From NCBI RefSeq assembly GCF_002214365.1, contig NZ_CP014854.1, positions 1,178,001-1,242,000 of the forward strand: a stretch of DNA of 64,000 bases. The letters run 5' to 3'. The stretch comes from Thermococcus celer Vu 13 = JCM 8558 (lineage in GTDB: Archaea; Methanobacteriota_B; Thermococci; Thermococcales; Thermococcaceae). Positions within the stretch are counted from its first letter, which is position 1, and each line of letters starts with the position of its first letter. This document shows positions 49,474 through 58,549 of the stretch, piece after piece. Below the pieces are notes generated by a model that was not told the DNA's origin, did no database searches, and saw only the letters and a program-made list of their open reading frames with translations. The position numbers and the translations under genes were made by a program.

Positions 49474-49791
49474 TCACTTCTCCTCCTTCTCCATTGTTAT
49501 GGCATCGACCGGGCACTCGTTCGCGCAGATGCCACAGCCCTTACAGTAATCGTAGTCAATGCTCACGTACCCGTCCTCGCGGATGTATATGGCCGGCTCG
49601 GGGCAGAACTTCCAGCAGATGTAGCACTTAACGCACTTGTCGTCGTTGACGACCGGCATGAAGGTTCTCCAGTCGCCCGTGAAGTTGGAGAGCGTCGTTC
49701 CCATCGTTACGGGGGCCTCCGGATACTCGTCCACGGATTTGAGGACGATTTTGGTTGCCCCTTCCTTCTTTTCACCAAACAACGTGTTCAC
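49474..49791 (-). CDS. vorD: 2-oxoisovalerate:ferredoxin oxidoreductase subunit delta
   Basis: A 105-aa ferredoxin-like subunit with two [4Fe-4S] motifs, CVKCYICWKFCPEPA and CKGCGICANECPVDAI, and the N-terminus MNTLFGEKKEGATK. The start is a GTG at 49791, with GGGGTGAAAAGC directly before it; longer frames upstream run into the porG end and are not used. It is a close paralog of porD, both of 105 residues, which reflects duplication of the whole three-gene set. Confidence 0.94.
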   Translation of the reverse strand: MNTLFGEKKEGATKIVLKSVDEYPEAPVTMGTTLSNFTGDWRTFMPVVNDDKCVKCYICWKFCPEPAIYIREDGYVSIDYDYCKGCGICANECPVDAITMEKEEK

Positions 49792-49828
49792 GCTTTTCAC
49801 CCCTGAAAGGATTATGAAGGAAAGAGAA

Positions 49829-50386
49829 TCAGAGCTCGTAGATGGTGGTCTTGTTGAAGGCTTCCTCTGCGGCCTTGGCATTCTTCTCGCCGAGGCTTCC
49901 TGAGAAGACGTCCTTGATTGCCTTCTGGACGTGCTCGAGGGTAACGATACCCGTGGCCTTTGCAACCGCACCGAGGATGGCCGTGTTGGTGATGGGCAGT
50001 CCGAGGACGTCGAGGGCTATCGTGGTGGCGTCCACGAGGGCCAGCTTGGCCGGCTTCTTCTTGAGGCTGGCGAGAACCTCGTCCTTGCTCTTCTCCGTGT
50101 TGACGATAACGATTCCGCCCTCCTTGAGACCGGCGGTAACGTCAACCGTCTCGAGGAGGCTCGGGTCGAGAACGACCACTATGTCAGGCTCGTAGATCTG
50201 GGTCTTTATCCTGATAGGTTTCTCGTCGATCCTGGTGAAGGCGGTAACCGGCGCTCCACGCCTCTCAACGCCGAAGAACGGGAACGCCTGGACGTACTTG
50301 CCCTCAAGGAAAGCGGCTGAGGCCAGTATGTTGGCGGCAGTAACTGCGCCCTGTCCACCCCTACCGTGAAAACGAATCTCGATCAT
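49829..50386 (-). CDS. porG: Pyruvate/2-oxoisovalerate oxidoreductase shared subunit gamma
   Basis: A 185-aa gamma subunit: [36 protein letters not shown], and [15 protein letters not shown]. In Pyrococcus furiosus the single PorG serves both POR and VOR. That fits here, since only one gamma gene accompanies two sets of delta, alpha and beta. It is the first gene of the operon. A TATA-like ACTTAAATAA lies upstream on the minus strand near 50435-50444, and GGAGGCAGAGAAG precedes the ATG. Confidence 0.95.
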
Positions 50387-50467
50387 CTTCTCTGCCTCCT
50401 TAGGTTTGTCAAGTCTTATTCATCAATCCCATTTATTTAAGTTTCGGTATTGGCTTAAGCTCCCTTC

Positions 50468-50532
50468 GGCAGCTGCCTTTGGGTAGGCATGAACGTTGTC
50501 AACCGCCAATGGCGAAATCAGGCCATGATTTC
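50468..50532. other. Hairpin cluster upstream of the phosphate permease promoter
   Basis: Four dyads in 65 nt: GGCAGCTGCC (50468-50477), GCCT-N6-AGGC (50475-50488), CGCC-AAT-GGCG (50504-50514), and GAAATCA-GGCCA-TGATTTC (50514-50532). They lie between the porG promoter and the TATA region of the phosphate permease gene (TTAAGCATATAAAC near 50561-50574). They could be regulator sites, a terminator, or a small RNA; no C/D or H/ACA boxes were found. No ORF is present. Confidence 0.35.
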
Positions 50533-50609
50533 CCGAAAAAACTTCGCCCGCTAAATTTTTAAGCATATAAACTACATGTGGGTATATAGACTATATATGG
50601 GGTGATCTC

Positions 50610-51572
50610 ATGGACGGGCTTACGGTGGCAGTGATAGCAGTGGCCTTCTACATAGCCTGGAACATAGGCTCCAACGACTCCGCCAACGCCATGGGAACCG
50701 CCGTTGGCGCCGGGATACTCAGCTTCCGTCAGGCCACGCTCACCATAGCGATATTCGTGCTCATGGGTGCCTATCTCAAGGGCTACAAGGTCATGAAGAC
50801 GGTCGGGAAGGGCATAGTCCCCACGGGGTACCTCACGATGGAGATGGCGGTTATAGCGCTCCTCGCGGCCGGCGTCTGGGTCACGATAGCGACGGTGAAG
50901 GGTCTCCCGGTCTCCACAACGCAGGCCATTGTCGGGGGCGTTATCGGGGTAGGCCTCGCCACCCACGCGCCCGTGAACTGGTTCACCCTCGGTAAAATCG
51001 CCGCGGCGTGGGTCGTCTCGCCCATCCTCTCCGGAATACTCGCCATAGTCCTCTACAAGTTCTACGCGTGGGTCGTCTCCGAAATAAAAAGCGTGTCGAC
51101 GATTGAGGCCCTCTACAAGGCCCTGGCCATACTCGGTGGCTCGTACATGGCCTTCAACTTCGGAACCAACGAGGTCGCCAACGCCTCCGGACCGATAGTT
51201 GGTGCGGGTTTCATGGGGCCCAGAACCGCGGGGGTTATCGTGGCCCTCAGCCTGGCCATCGGCTCCCTCACCTTCAGCTACGCGGTGATGCACACCGTTG
51301 GAAAGAAGATAACTGCCCTCGGCCCGATATCGGCCTTCGCGGCCCAGTTCGGCTCGGCGATGTCCGTCAGCCTTGCGAACCTCTTCGGCCTCCCCGTCAG
51401 CTCGAGTCAGTCCATAGTCGGTGGCGTCGTTGGGGTCGGCCTCCTCGCCGGTGAGGGAGTCGATAGGTCCGTCATCAGGGACATAATCTTCGGCTGGGTG
51501 GCCACGCTCCTAACCGCCATAGTTATCTCGCTCGTTATCTTCAAGGCCTTCGCGCTGGTGGGGATGGTCTAA
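50610..51572 (+). CDS. pitA: PiT-family inorganic phosphate transporter
   Basis: A 320-aa membrane carrier with about ten helices and the two inverted PiT signatures GSNDSANAMGTAVGAGILSF and FGTNEVANASGPIVGAGF. It imports phosphate with cations. The ATG follows GGGGTGATCTC. A matching DUF47/PhoU-like gene, usually adjacent in other genomes, lies 8.5 kb away at 60079. The last 63 nt lie antisense to the 3' end of the hflX gene, a long coding overlap. Confidence 0.92.
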   Translation: MDGLTVAVIAVAFYIAWNIGSNDSANAMGTAVGAGILSFRQATLTIAIFVLMGAYLKGYKVMKTVGKGIVPTGYLTMEMAVIALLAAGVWVTIATVKGLPVSTTQAIVGGVIGVGLATHAPVNWFTLGKIAAAWVVSPILSGILAIVLYKFYAWVVSEIKSVSTIEALYKALAILGGSYMAFNFGTNEVANASGPIVGAGFMGPRTAGVIVALSLAIGSLTFSYAVMHTVGKKITALGPISAFAAQFGSAMSVSLANLFGLPVSSSQSIVGGVVGVGLLAGEGVDRSVIRDIIFGWVATLLTAIVISLVIFKAFALVGMV

Positions 51573-52835
51573 TCGTTTTATTTTAACCCCCAGTCGCGTC
51601 AGCTCTTTTATCATTCCCGTCTGAAGGTAGGCCCTTATCCTCGTCTCCTCCCCGTATTCGACTTCGAGAACCTCTCCGATGGAGTTTACAAGCGCCATAA
51701 CCTTCGGCACGTTCTCGGGTTCGGCCACGGTTATCTCGAAGGAGCCGTACTTGGGCAGCGTTAGTATGATCTCCTCAAGGGCCCTGTAGAGCTCCTCCAG
51801 CCGGCCGAGCTTTGCCGACACGGCAACCAAGCGGACGTCGAGGCCACGCTCCTCCATTATCTCCATCAACCGTGTCCTCTTGTCCTCGACGTCCTCCTCC
51901 GCGGTCAGGTCGATTTTGTTGAGCACGACCACCATCGGTTTATCCAGGGCCTTCAGCTCCCGCAGGACATCAAGGGAGGCCAGGAGCTTCCTCCTTACCT
52001 CCCCCCAGGGTTCGCTCACGTCGAGGACGAGGAGCATCACGTCGGCCTTCACTATCTCCTCGAGCGTCGAGTGGAAGGCCTCGACTATGAAGGGTGGGAG
52101 TCCGTCTATGAAACCCACCGTATCGGTTACGAGAACCCTCTTGCCGCCGAGCTTAAAGCGCCTCGTCGTCGTGTCGAGGGTCGTGAACATCTGGTTCCTT
52201 GCCTCGACGCTTTCCTCTGCCAGGGCGTTGAGGAGCGTCGACTTGCCCGCGTTCGTGTAGCCAGCCAGGGCCATGAGGACGAAGCCGACCTCTTCGCGCC
52301 TTCTCCTCTTGACAGCTCTATCGGCCTTGACCCTCTCGAGCTCCTTCCTTATGCGGCCCATCCTGTACCGGATGTGTTTGAGGTACTGCCTCGTCTGGTA
52401 CTCGCCCATCCCCTTGAAACCGGCCCTGTCTCCGAGTTTTATCCTCCTAATGGCCTCCTTCACGAGCGGAACCTCGTATTGAAGGCTTGCGAGCTCGACC
52501 TGAAGCTTGGCCTCCTTTGAGTGGGCCCTCCCCTCGAATATCTCAAGGACGAGCTGCCATTTGTCGATTACCTCGACCCCCAGCTCCTTCCAGAGGTTGT
52601 AGGCCTGGCCCGGCGTTAACCTGTTGGCGAAGACCACCTTGTCCGGTTTGAGTTCATCCACCAGCGCTTTCAGCTCCCTCACCTTGCCCTTCCCGATGTT
52701 GTAGCGGGGATGCTCCTTCCTCCTCTGCTCCAGAATCGCCACTACCTCGTAGCCCGCACTTCTAAGCAGGTCCTCAAACTCCTCCCGGTTCATCCTTCTC
52801 CCCGGCGAATGCCTTATGACCCCTATCGCCCTCAT
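51510..52835 (-). CDS. hflX: HflX-type ribosome-associated GTPase
   Basis: A 441-aa HflX. The N-terminal nucleotide-binding domain includes HPRYNIGKGKVRELKALV and DKVVFANRLTPGQAYNLW. The family hallmark GDRAGFKGMGEYQTRQY is followed by the G domain: GYTNAGKSTLLNAL, TTLDTTTRR, DTVGFIDGLP, NKIDL. It splits stalled or stressed ribosomes in bacteria; the archaeal role is likely similar. The ATG has a weak ribosome site. The C-terminal ~20 residues (DHPHQREGLEDNERDNYGG) are encoded inside the convergent PiT gene and look like an extension beyond the usual end. Confidence 0.92.
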   Translation of the reverse strand: MRAIGVIRHSPGRRMNREEFEDLLRSAGYEVVAILEQRRKEHPRYNIGKGKVRELKALVDELKPDKVVFANRLTPGQAYNLWKELGVEVIDKWQLVLEIFEGRAHSKEAKLQVELASLQYEVPLVKEAIRRIKLGDRAGFKGMGEYQTRQYLKHIRYRMGRIRKELERVKADRAVKRRRREEVGFVLMALAGYTNAGKSTLLNALAEESVEARNQMFTTLDTTTRRFKLGGKRVLVTDTVGFIDGLPPFIVEAFHSTLEEIVKADVMLLVLDVSEPWGEVRRKLLASLDVLRELKALDKPMVVVLNKIDLTAEEDVEDKRTRLMEIMEERGLDVRLVAVSAKLGRLEELYRALEEIILTLPKYGSFEITVAEPENVPKVMALVNSIGEVLEVEYGEETRIRAYLQTGMIKELTRLGVKIKRLDHPHQREGLEDNERDNYGG

Positions 52836-52991
52836 CAGATAACCAAGGGGTACCCGGGTTTATAGGCGTTGTTACCGCAGAGAGCCCAAAAAGAACCCAA
52901 GATCAAACGTTTCAAACCTCCGTCTTGAATTATCAAAAAGAATTTAAGCATGAGAGAGAACTTATGTAAAAGATCATCGGGGTGCGATTCC

Positions 52992-54536
52992 ATGATCCCC
53001 CTCCCGCTACTGATAATCTCCAAGACGGATGTTATAATCGACAAGAACGGTATGAGGGAAGATCTAAAGGGTTGGAAGTTCCACGATGTTATTGAACTGG
53101 CCTCGAAATATTCCGAGGGGTTCAAAGTTCTGGTGGAGCTTCTGGATGACCCGGACTCCAACGTAAGGAAGAACGCCCTCTACGTCATCCAGGACCTGGT
53201 GAAAAACAACGCGATAGACCCGGAGAGGGTAAAGCTGGCGCTCGATAAGATAATTAAACTGACGAAGGACAGCGAAGAGAAGGTCTCCCTCGAGGCCATT
53301 GAGACGCTGAACATGATCCTGGAAAAGGTTGAACTCGATCAAGAGAGCTACGAGAAGGCCACGAACGCTTTGATGGGGGTCGTGAAATCTGGGGTTCCCA
53401 TCCTCAGCGAATACGCGGCCGAAGGTCTCGGAAGTATAGGCGCCAAGATAGCGGTGATCGCGTCGAGGATCATTGGTAAACTGTTGTCCCTGATAACGGG
53501 TAGTCAAAGGAGGGAGATCAAAAACGCCGCCATCACGGCGCTGACGGAGATGGCCTATAAAACGAACAATAAGAAGACCGTTGACAAGGTAGTAAGGGGG
53601 CTGGCGGAGACCCTCGACGAGTCCGACAACTACACGAGGAAGAGGGTCTTCAAGGCCCTTGAAAGGCTCGTCACGAGAAGGGACATGGTCTCAAAGCAAA
53701 CGTTGAACCTGACGCTGAAGAAGATAGAACCGTACCTCAAGGATAAGGAGCTCAAAGAATCGGCCGAACTTGTCAGGGAGAGGATACTAAAGGTGGCTCA
53801 GGTGGACGAGGAAAGGGGCGAGGTGGTCTCGTACAAAACCCAACTCGAAGTGGATCAGTACAGCATAGACGACATAGGGACCCTCCTTGACGCCGGGAAA
53901 CTGGAGATAGTCGCCGAGATGGCGAGGCAGAGCCCCGAGGTTCTCGACAGGGTCGTTGACATGCTCAATTCCGACGACTACACGCTGAGAACCGACGCCC
54001 TCTGGATCGTCTCAAAGGTCGTCCCGTACCTCGGGCCTACAACGGCCTACTCGATCCTTCCAGTTCTGGGGGAGTTTCTGAAGAGCAAGAACCGATGGGT
54101 AAGGAACACGGCTGCGAAGACCCTCGCCGAGATATACGCCCAGTACCCGGGCACGGCACATTACATCCTCTCCCTGCTGGACGTCCTCCTGAAGTCCAAC
54201 AACTCCAGGGACATCGAAAGCGCCCTCGCCCTCCTCAAGGAGATAAACGACAGGGTGGTTGACGAGAGGATACTGAAGGGCAGCATGATCCTCATGATGA
54301 AACTCCTCGACAGGCAGGACGTACGCGCAACCGTCCTTGCCTTCATGGCCCAGCAGGCGGAGCACCTTCTAAAGCTGGACAACGAAACCCTCGGAGCATT
54401 GCTGGAAAAGCTGAAGTCAGTGTACGGGGTTGAGGGCGGAAAACACGACGAGATCATCGCATCGCTCGTCGATGTTATAGACGACATTCTAAAGATAAGA
54501 CAGAAGAAGGCCCAGAATGGACAAGGGACGATGTAA
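52992..54536 (+). CDS. HEAT-repeat protein 3
   Basis: A 514-aa helical-repeat protein related to those at 12893 and 13904. HEAT units include DPDSNVRKNALYVIQDLVKN, SLEAIETLNMILEKVELDQ, EIKNAAITALTEMAYKTNNK, YTLRTDALWIVSKVVPYLG and RWVRNTAAKTLAEIYAQYPG, with a charged break near 275-300. The first unit (LKGWKFHDVIELASKYSEG) lines up with the start of the other two. The ATG at 52992 follows GGGGTGCGATTCC; an internal ATG at 53052 would start at that first unit. A TATA-like AATTTAAGC lies at 52942-52950. It has no catalytic motif and is probably a scaffold. Confidence 0.75.
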   Translation: MIPLPLLIISKTDVIIDKNGMREDLKGWKFHDVIELASKYSEGFKVLVELLDDPDSNVRKNALYVIQDLVKNNAIDPERVKLALDKIIKLTKDSEEKVSLEAIETLNMILEKVELDQESYEKATNALMGVVKSGVPILSEYAAEGLGSIGAKIAVIASRIIGKLLSLITGSQRREIKNAAITALTEMAYKTNNKKTVDKVVRGLAETLDESDNYTRKRVFKALERLVTRRDMVSKQTLNLTLKKIEPYLKDKELKESAELVRERILKVAQVDEERGEVVSYKTQLEVDQYSIDDIGTLLDAGKLEIVAEMARQSPEVLDRVVDMLNSDDYTLRTDALWIVSKVVPYLGPTTAYSILPVLGEFLKSKNRWVRNTAAKTLAEIYAQYPGTAHYILSLLDVLLKSNNSRDIESALALLKEINDRVVDERILKGSMILMMKLLDRQDVRATVLAFMAQQAEHLLKLDNETLGALLEKLKSVYGVEGGKHDEIIASLVDVIDDILKIRQKKAQNGQGTM

Positions 54537-54596
54537 AAATCTCTCTGGTCCCATTCACCCATTTTCCACGTTTTCCGGCAGGTCTGCTTTTACCAT

Positions 54597-54618
54597 AACC
54601 GGTTCAGTCTAACCGGTT
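54597..54618. promoter_or_regulatory. Tandem AACCGGTT palindromes
   Basis: Two copies of the 8-bp palindrome AACCGGTT (54597-54604 and 54611-54618) are spaced 14 bp apart, about 65 nt upstream of a TATA-like GCCTTTAAACGG (54682-54693) that serves the AhpD-like gene. A partial copy, AACCGG, recurs at 54664-54669. The spacing and symmetry suggest an activator or repressor binding two sites. No regulator gene is adjacent. Confidence 0.4.
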
Positions 54619-54721
54619 AACGGCGCCCTTTGCCCTTCCAGCGTTTCAAATCAGGGGTTTCCAACCGGAAGTTTACAATACGCCTTTAAACGGAAAAGCA
54701 GAATGTAATCCGGTGGTTTCC

Positions 54722-55081
54722 ATGGAGCATGAAGACGTTGATACCAAACTCCGGGAGATTGAGGAGCTCCTGGAAAAGCTCGGAAAGAAGCACCCCAAGG
54801 AGATGGGGGCGTTCTCGCGCTTCCTCCGTGAGACCCTCGATAACAAGGCCCTGACGACGCGGGAGAAGGAGCTCATAGCGGTCGCCCTCGGTATAGCCAC
54901 GGGATGCGAGTGGTGCATAGTCCTCCACACCCAGAAGGCCCTCGAGGCGGGTGCGAAGCCCGAGGAGCTGTACGAGGCGGGGCTCGTCGCGGTGCTGATG
55001 GCCGGTGGTCCGGCTCTGATGCACCTGATTCCGCTGACCAAGGCGATAGAAAGGTTTACAAAAGAGCACGGGGAGGGTTAA
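54722..55081 (+). CDS. AhpD/carboxymuconolactone decarboxylase-like protein
   Basis: A 119-aa all-helical protein of the AhpD/CMD superfamily. The redox motif CEWCIVLH (C62, C65, H69) is complete, which points to a peroxidase or disulfide reductase activity rather than lactone decarboxylation. Family members form trimers or hexamers. The ATG at 54722 follows CCGGTGGTTTCC. It is a single-gene unit with AACCGGTT sites upstream and a 13-bp hairpin (55089-55127) after its stop. Confidence 0.88.
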   Translation: MEHEDVDTKLREIEELLEKLGKKHPKEMGAFSRFLRETLDNKALTTREKELIAVALGIATGCEWCIVLHTQKALEAGAKPEELYEAGLVAVLMAGGPALMHLIPLTKAIERFTKEHGEG

Positions 55082-55088
55082 CCGTTCT

Positions 55089-55127
55089 GGTTAGCCGTAA
55101 CTTTTGTAAACATCGTTACGGCCAACC
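55089..55127. terminator. Long hairpin after the AhpD-like gene
   Basis: GGTTAGCCGTAAC (55089-55101) and GTTACGGCCAACC (55115-55127) pair over 13 positions with one mismatch, around a 13-nt loop containing TTTTGTAAACA. It begins 8 nt after the stop codon. It could protect the mRNA 3' end or help termination; a regulator site is also possible since the arms resemble the nearby GGTTAACCG. No other feature is seen in the 243-nt spacer up to the NAC gene. Confidence 0.4.
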
Positions 55128-55324
55128 TTCCACCCTCCCATCTTCATCGGGTGGCTTTCGGGGGGAACGGAAACTCCCCACATCTTCCGTTTCCAACCCC
55201 CATTCGGGCTTAAAACCCCACATATCGGGGACATTAACAGTTAAACACGGAGCCATTTAAAGTTTTTTTGAAAAACAAAAATATTCAAATATTGTGATAG
55301 TTACTATTTAGAAAACAGCCCTTT

Positions 55325-55660
55325 TCATTCTTCCGTCAGCTTCAGTATCGCCTCGGCCAGGTCGCCGTTGGCCTCTTCGAGGGCCTTTCTGGCGGTGTCG
55401 CGGTCAACGCCCGTCTGCTCCATGACGAGCCTTACATCCTCCTCGGAGATCTCCACCACCGCCCTTACTTCCTCGCTCCCCGGGACAATCTGGTAGCTCT
55501 TCTCGCCCTGAGCACTTATCACCGTAACGGCAGGGTCCCTGAGGACTATCTCCCTGTTCTCGAGCCTTATGATGACCTCCCTAACGCCCTCGAGCTCCTC
55601 CATCCTGATTCCCATCTGGCGCATGAGCTTCTTCATCTGCCGGGGGTTCATTCCCATCAT
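55325..55660 (-). CDS. nac: Nascent polypeptide-associated complex protein (NAC)
   Basis: A 111-aa archaeal NAC, homologous to eukaryotic NAC alpha, which binds nascent chains at the ribosome exit. It has a NAC domain (about 15-70: [33 protein letters not shown]) and a C-terminal UBA domain ([34 protein letters not shown]). The ATG at 55660 follows GGTGGTAACG; a second ATG is next to it. The frame is open 34 codons further upstream, with no start signal. Confidence 0.94.
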   Translation of the reverse strand: MMGMNPRQMKKLMRQMGIRMEELEGVREVIIRLENREIVLRDPAVTVISAQGEKSYQIVPGSEEVRAVVEISEEDVRLVMEQTGVDRDTARKALEEANGDLAEAILKLTEE

Positions 55661-55692
55661 CGTTACCACCCGGGGAAACTTCCACCCGGATT

Positions 55693-57300
55693 TTAAAAAG
55701 GTTGGCAAAGGTTCATGGACATGCACAAAGGGAAAAGGTATATCCCCGTTCTTGGATTGCACGGAGGAAAACTTCCATCTCCTGGAATGTAGATATCCCC
55801 GTACATGCCCGCCAGGTTATAATCGTGTCCATTGTAGTCAAACTTAACTTTACTTGAGTAGAAAACCCCGTTAACATATTGATCCCTGTATTCTTCCTTT
55901 AGTTGCAGATCAACATGAATCAGCGAGAATTCAGTGCTCTTAGTGTTAAATCCGAGCCCCACCGCCATTATAAAGGGGAATATCTCAAGATTATTGTAAT
56001 CGAGGGTTCCGAGTACCGCTGCCGACGCCGTAAATAAAGGAATCGTGTCAGTGGAGGATACGAAATCCACATCATATTTTGTCAGTCCTCCCCGCTGGCT
56101 ATCATGGGTTGTTGGTTTCCAGTAGTTGTGAACGAACCACATGGTTTTCCTTCCGATCCCACCGTACCGGTTAGGTTCACCATGTTCAACAAACTTACGC
56201 AACTCCATGTCCCTCTCATCGGGTTTTCCAAGTATTACGTAGGCGACATCGTCGAGTTTCTCATAAAATAAGCCATCCCACACGCAGAGTCTGTACTTTG
56301 CCAGTGCGACGGTACCCCTGATTCCAGCCCCTATAACCGAGGGATCCGAAATCTCCGAACCCCAGACACGAACGTAGGAGCTTGAAATTCCGATATCTCT
56401 TGTATCGATGCTGTAAGAGGTTCCTATTATTTGAGCTTCAATGGAAGAGCTATCCCCTCCTTTTTGTATCGCGGCCGCTGCGGAGAAAGTTAGCTCAAGG
56501 CCTTGCGCGGTCTTGTGATGGTATATCGAGGTCATGGTGATGCCATTTATCTTGTCCGTGTCACCACGTATCTCAAAGGTGGCTACGGGTATAAGGGCGT
56601 TAGATTTTACCGTTACGATGCGCTCTAATCTCCATACAAGGCAGTACTGATAATTGTATCCCCTCCGATAGCAATTGTCAATGTGAGAACCGGGAGGCCA
56701 GCCCTCCGTGATCACTGGAGTGACCTCTCTATTATTTTTATTCGATACAAGATCATTGGTCCGTTGAAGTTTCATTGAGCTAAGCTTTTCCATTATCTGT
56801 TTTTTGGTGTAAAGAATTCTGGGATTTTCTTTTGGTAAGTTCACCCGGATGCTTCTCCTTTCTAACACCTCTTCCACGTTGATCGGTACGGTTTCTACAA
56901 AGTAACCAACGTTGCCGTCATCATCATGAAGGGTCCCGAGGAGCAGAAGCGAAGGCGAGACCGCTTTGGAATCGAGTCCAGCGTTCTTTAAGTAAAAACC
57001 CCGGAGTTTCATTGCCTTCATCAGCTCACCATAGCTTATCTTTACTTTGTCCCGTCCCGAGAAGGTTCCGAGTTCCATGGGGGAACCGTTCGGGAGAAGA
57101 ATTGACGCAGTAATTACCCCGTAGCCCTTAGCTGGAAGTTTGATCTCAAGAACTGGATGAATGAAACTGCGCGTGTATTCTACCTTTGCCCCAAGATACT
57201 CTTTGGAGTTTGTGGGTATTTTGTATACAGAAGTTCCTGAGATTATGCCATCAAAGAATAAAATCATTGTTATCATTAATATACCAGTTTTATTCTTCAT
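55693..57300 (-). CDS. AT-rich secreted protein of unknown function
   Basis: A 535-aa exported protein. A signal peptide ([20 protein letters not shown]) is followed by a long beta-rich body with no recognised domain. It has scattered cysteines ([29 protein letters not shown], and [13 protein letters not shown] near the end) that may form disulfides. Base composition is clearly more AT-rich than its neighbours, and codons ending in A or T are common, which suggests recent acquisition. The ATG at 57300 follows GGTGACGTT. It resembles surface or autotransported passenger proteins only in a general way. Confidence 0.6.
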   Translation of the reverse strand: MKNKTGILMITMILFFDGIISGTSVYKIPTNSKEYLGAKVEYTRSFIHPVLEIKLPAKGYGVITASILLPNGSPMELGTFSGRDKVKISYGELMKAMKLRGFYLKNAGLDSKAVSPSLLLLGTLHDDDGNVGYFVETVPINVEEVLERRSIRVNLPKENPRILYTKKQIMEKLSSMKLQRTNDLVSNKNNREVTPVITEGWPPGSHIDNCYRRGYNYQYCLVWRLERIVTVKSNALIPVATFEIRGDTDKINGITMTSIYHHKTAQGLELTFSAAAAIQKGGDSSSIEAQIIGTSYSIDTRDIGISSSYVRVWGSEISDPSVIGAGIRGTVALAKYRLCVWDGLFYEKLDDVAYVILGKPDERDMELRKFVEHGEPNRYGGIGRKTMWFVHNYWKPTTHDSQRGGLTKYDVDFVSSTDTIPLFTASAAVLGTLDYNNLEIFPFIMAVGLGFNTKSTEFSLIHVDLQLKEEYRDQYVNGVFYSSKVKFDYNGHDYNLAGMYGDIYIPGDGSFPPCNPRTGIYLFPLCMSMNLCQPF

Positions 57301-57404
57301 AACGTCACCAATGTACAACGGATAAATCGTCAATAAAAACTTTTTGATCATAATAATTAATATTCAAAAACACCCAACTCATTCTCGGTCTTCTTAACGT
57401 GATC

Positions 57405-57521
57405 ATGTTGGCCGTGATGCCCCGGCCGTTCTCCAGATGGATGAAACGCTACGCGGAGAGAAAGGAGCGGGAGATGGAGGAGGAACTCAGGAAGATGGAC
57501 GAAGAAGGGGCGCTGTATTAG
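57405..57521 (+). pseudogene. Short ORF or 3' remnant of a membrane protein
   Basis: From an ATG at 57405 a 38-residue frame reads MLAVMPRPFSRWMKRYAERK and ends in EEELRKMDEEGALY. The same frame is open upstream and encodes a hydrophobic run LILGLLNVIMLAVM, so the whole looks like the last transmembrane helix and charged tail of a membrane protein whose front part is missing. The missing part would lie where the AT-rich island begins. A free-standing small protein with a CGTGATC ribosome site is also possible. Its stop overlaps by 4 nt the convergent TPR gene. Confidence 0.35.
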
Positions 57522-58549
57522 CCCTCCTCTTTATCCCCTGGGAAGTTCGAGGTCTCCTCGTTGGCCTTCATTATCTTTGCCCTGTACTCCTCGTACTTCT
57601 TTCTGGCCTCTTCAGCCTTCTCCTTCTCGCCGAGGTACTCGTAGGCCTCCGCAACGTGCTTCCACCACATCGGGTCCTCCTCGGCCTCCTTCAGGCAGTA
57701 CTCGAGGAACCTCTGATAAGCTTCCCTCGCGAGCTCCTCCTTCCCGAGTTTCCTCGCTATGTTGCCCACGTCCTCGTAGAACACGCCTTCCTCTTTAGCC
57801 TCTCCCAGGTAGTACTCCAGCGCTTTTTCCCAGGCTTCTCTGGCCTTCTCCTCGTTTCCAAGCTCCTCGTAGAGCTTCGCCACGTCCTCCCAGAACCAGG
57901 GTTCCTCCTCGGCGTAGCGCTCGAGGGCCTTCGCGGCCCGTTCCATGTCCCCGGCCTTCTTCCAGTACTCGTGGGCCTCCTTGAGGTAGTAGGTGTCCTT
58001 CTCCTTCTCGTAGAGTTGCTCGTAGATCTCGGCCGCCTTCTCGTACTTCCCGGCCTTCTCGTAGGCCCAGGCGGCGCTCTCCATCCAGCCGAGCTTCTCG
58101 TAAGTCTCGGCGGCCTTCAGGTAGTTGCCGGCCTTCTCGTACTTCCTGGCGGCGGCCTTGTACTTGCCCGCCTTCTCGAGGCTCTCAGCCGAGCGGAAGC
58201 GGTCGGCTATGCCCAAATCGGGCTCGCTGATGTACCAGATGCCGAAGGCGAGGGCCGCGACGAAGAAAATTATTATCCCTGCGACGATGTTCAGCCTCTC
58301 CCATATTACGCTGAGGTAGAGGCCGTAGCCGCTTATCGCCGTGAGCACGCCCAGTAAAGTGCCGTACTTCCAGCTCCCGGCGTAGAGCGTCAGACCGGTG
58401 AAGAAGAGCAGCATTAAGGTAACGCCGAGGAAGCCGAGTACCAGTATCACCTGGAGCAGCAGCTTCCAGCCGCCGTACCAGACTATCCCGGCGGCTATCC
58501 CAAGGACGATGAGAACGAAGGCTATCAGGTACGCCTTGAGCTTGTCCAT
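57518..58549 (-). CDS. Membrane-anchored TPR-repeat protein
   Basis: A 343-aa protein. The first ~110 residues hold four or so transmembrane helices (YLIAFVLIVLGIAAGIVWY, QVILVLGFLGVTLMLLFF and others). The rest is a TPR-like solenoid with units such as AGKYKAAARKYEKAGNYLKA, AWAYEKAGKYEKAAEIYEQL and LGNEEKAREAWEKALEYYL. The repeats face the cytosol if the usual topology holds and would bind partner proteins. The ATG follows GGGGGTGGAAGT. Its start lies 25 nt inside the end of the MGMT gene, so both are on one transcript. Confidence 0.85.
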   Translation of the reverse strand: MDKLKAYLIAFVLIVLGIAAGIVWYGGWKLLLQVILVLGFLGVTLMLLFFTGLTLYAGSWKYGTLLGVLTAISGYGLYLSVIWERLNIVAGIIIFFVAALAFGIWYISEPDLGIADRFRSAESLEKAGKYKAAARKYEKAGNYLKAAETYEKLGWMESAAWAYEKAGKYEKAAEIYEQLYEKEKDTYYLKEAHEYWKKAGDMERAAKALERYAEEEPWFWEDVAKLYEELGNEEKAREAWEKALEYYLGEAKEEGVFYEDVGNIARKLGKEELAREAYQRFLEYCLKEAEEDPMWWKHVAEAYEYLGEKEKAEEARKKYEEYRAKIMKANEETSNFPGDKEEG

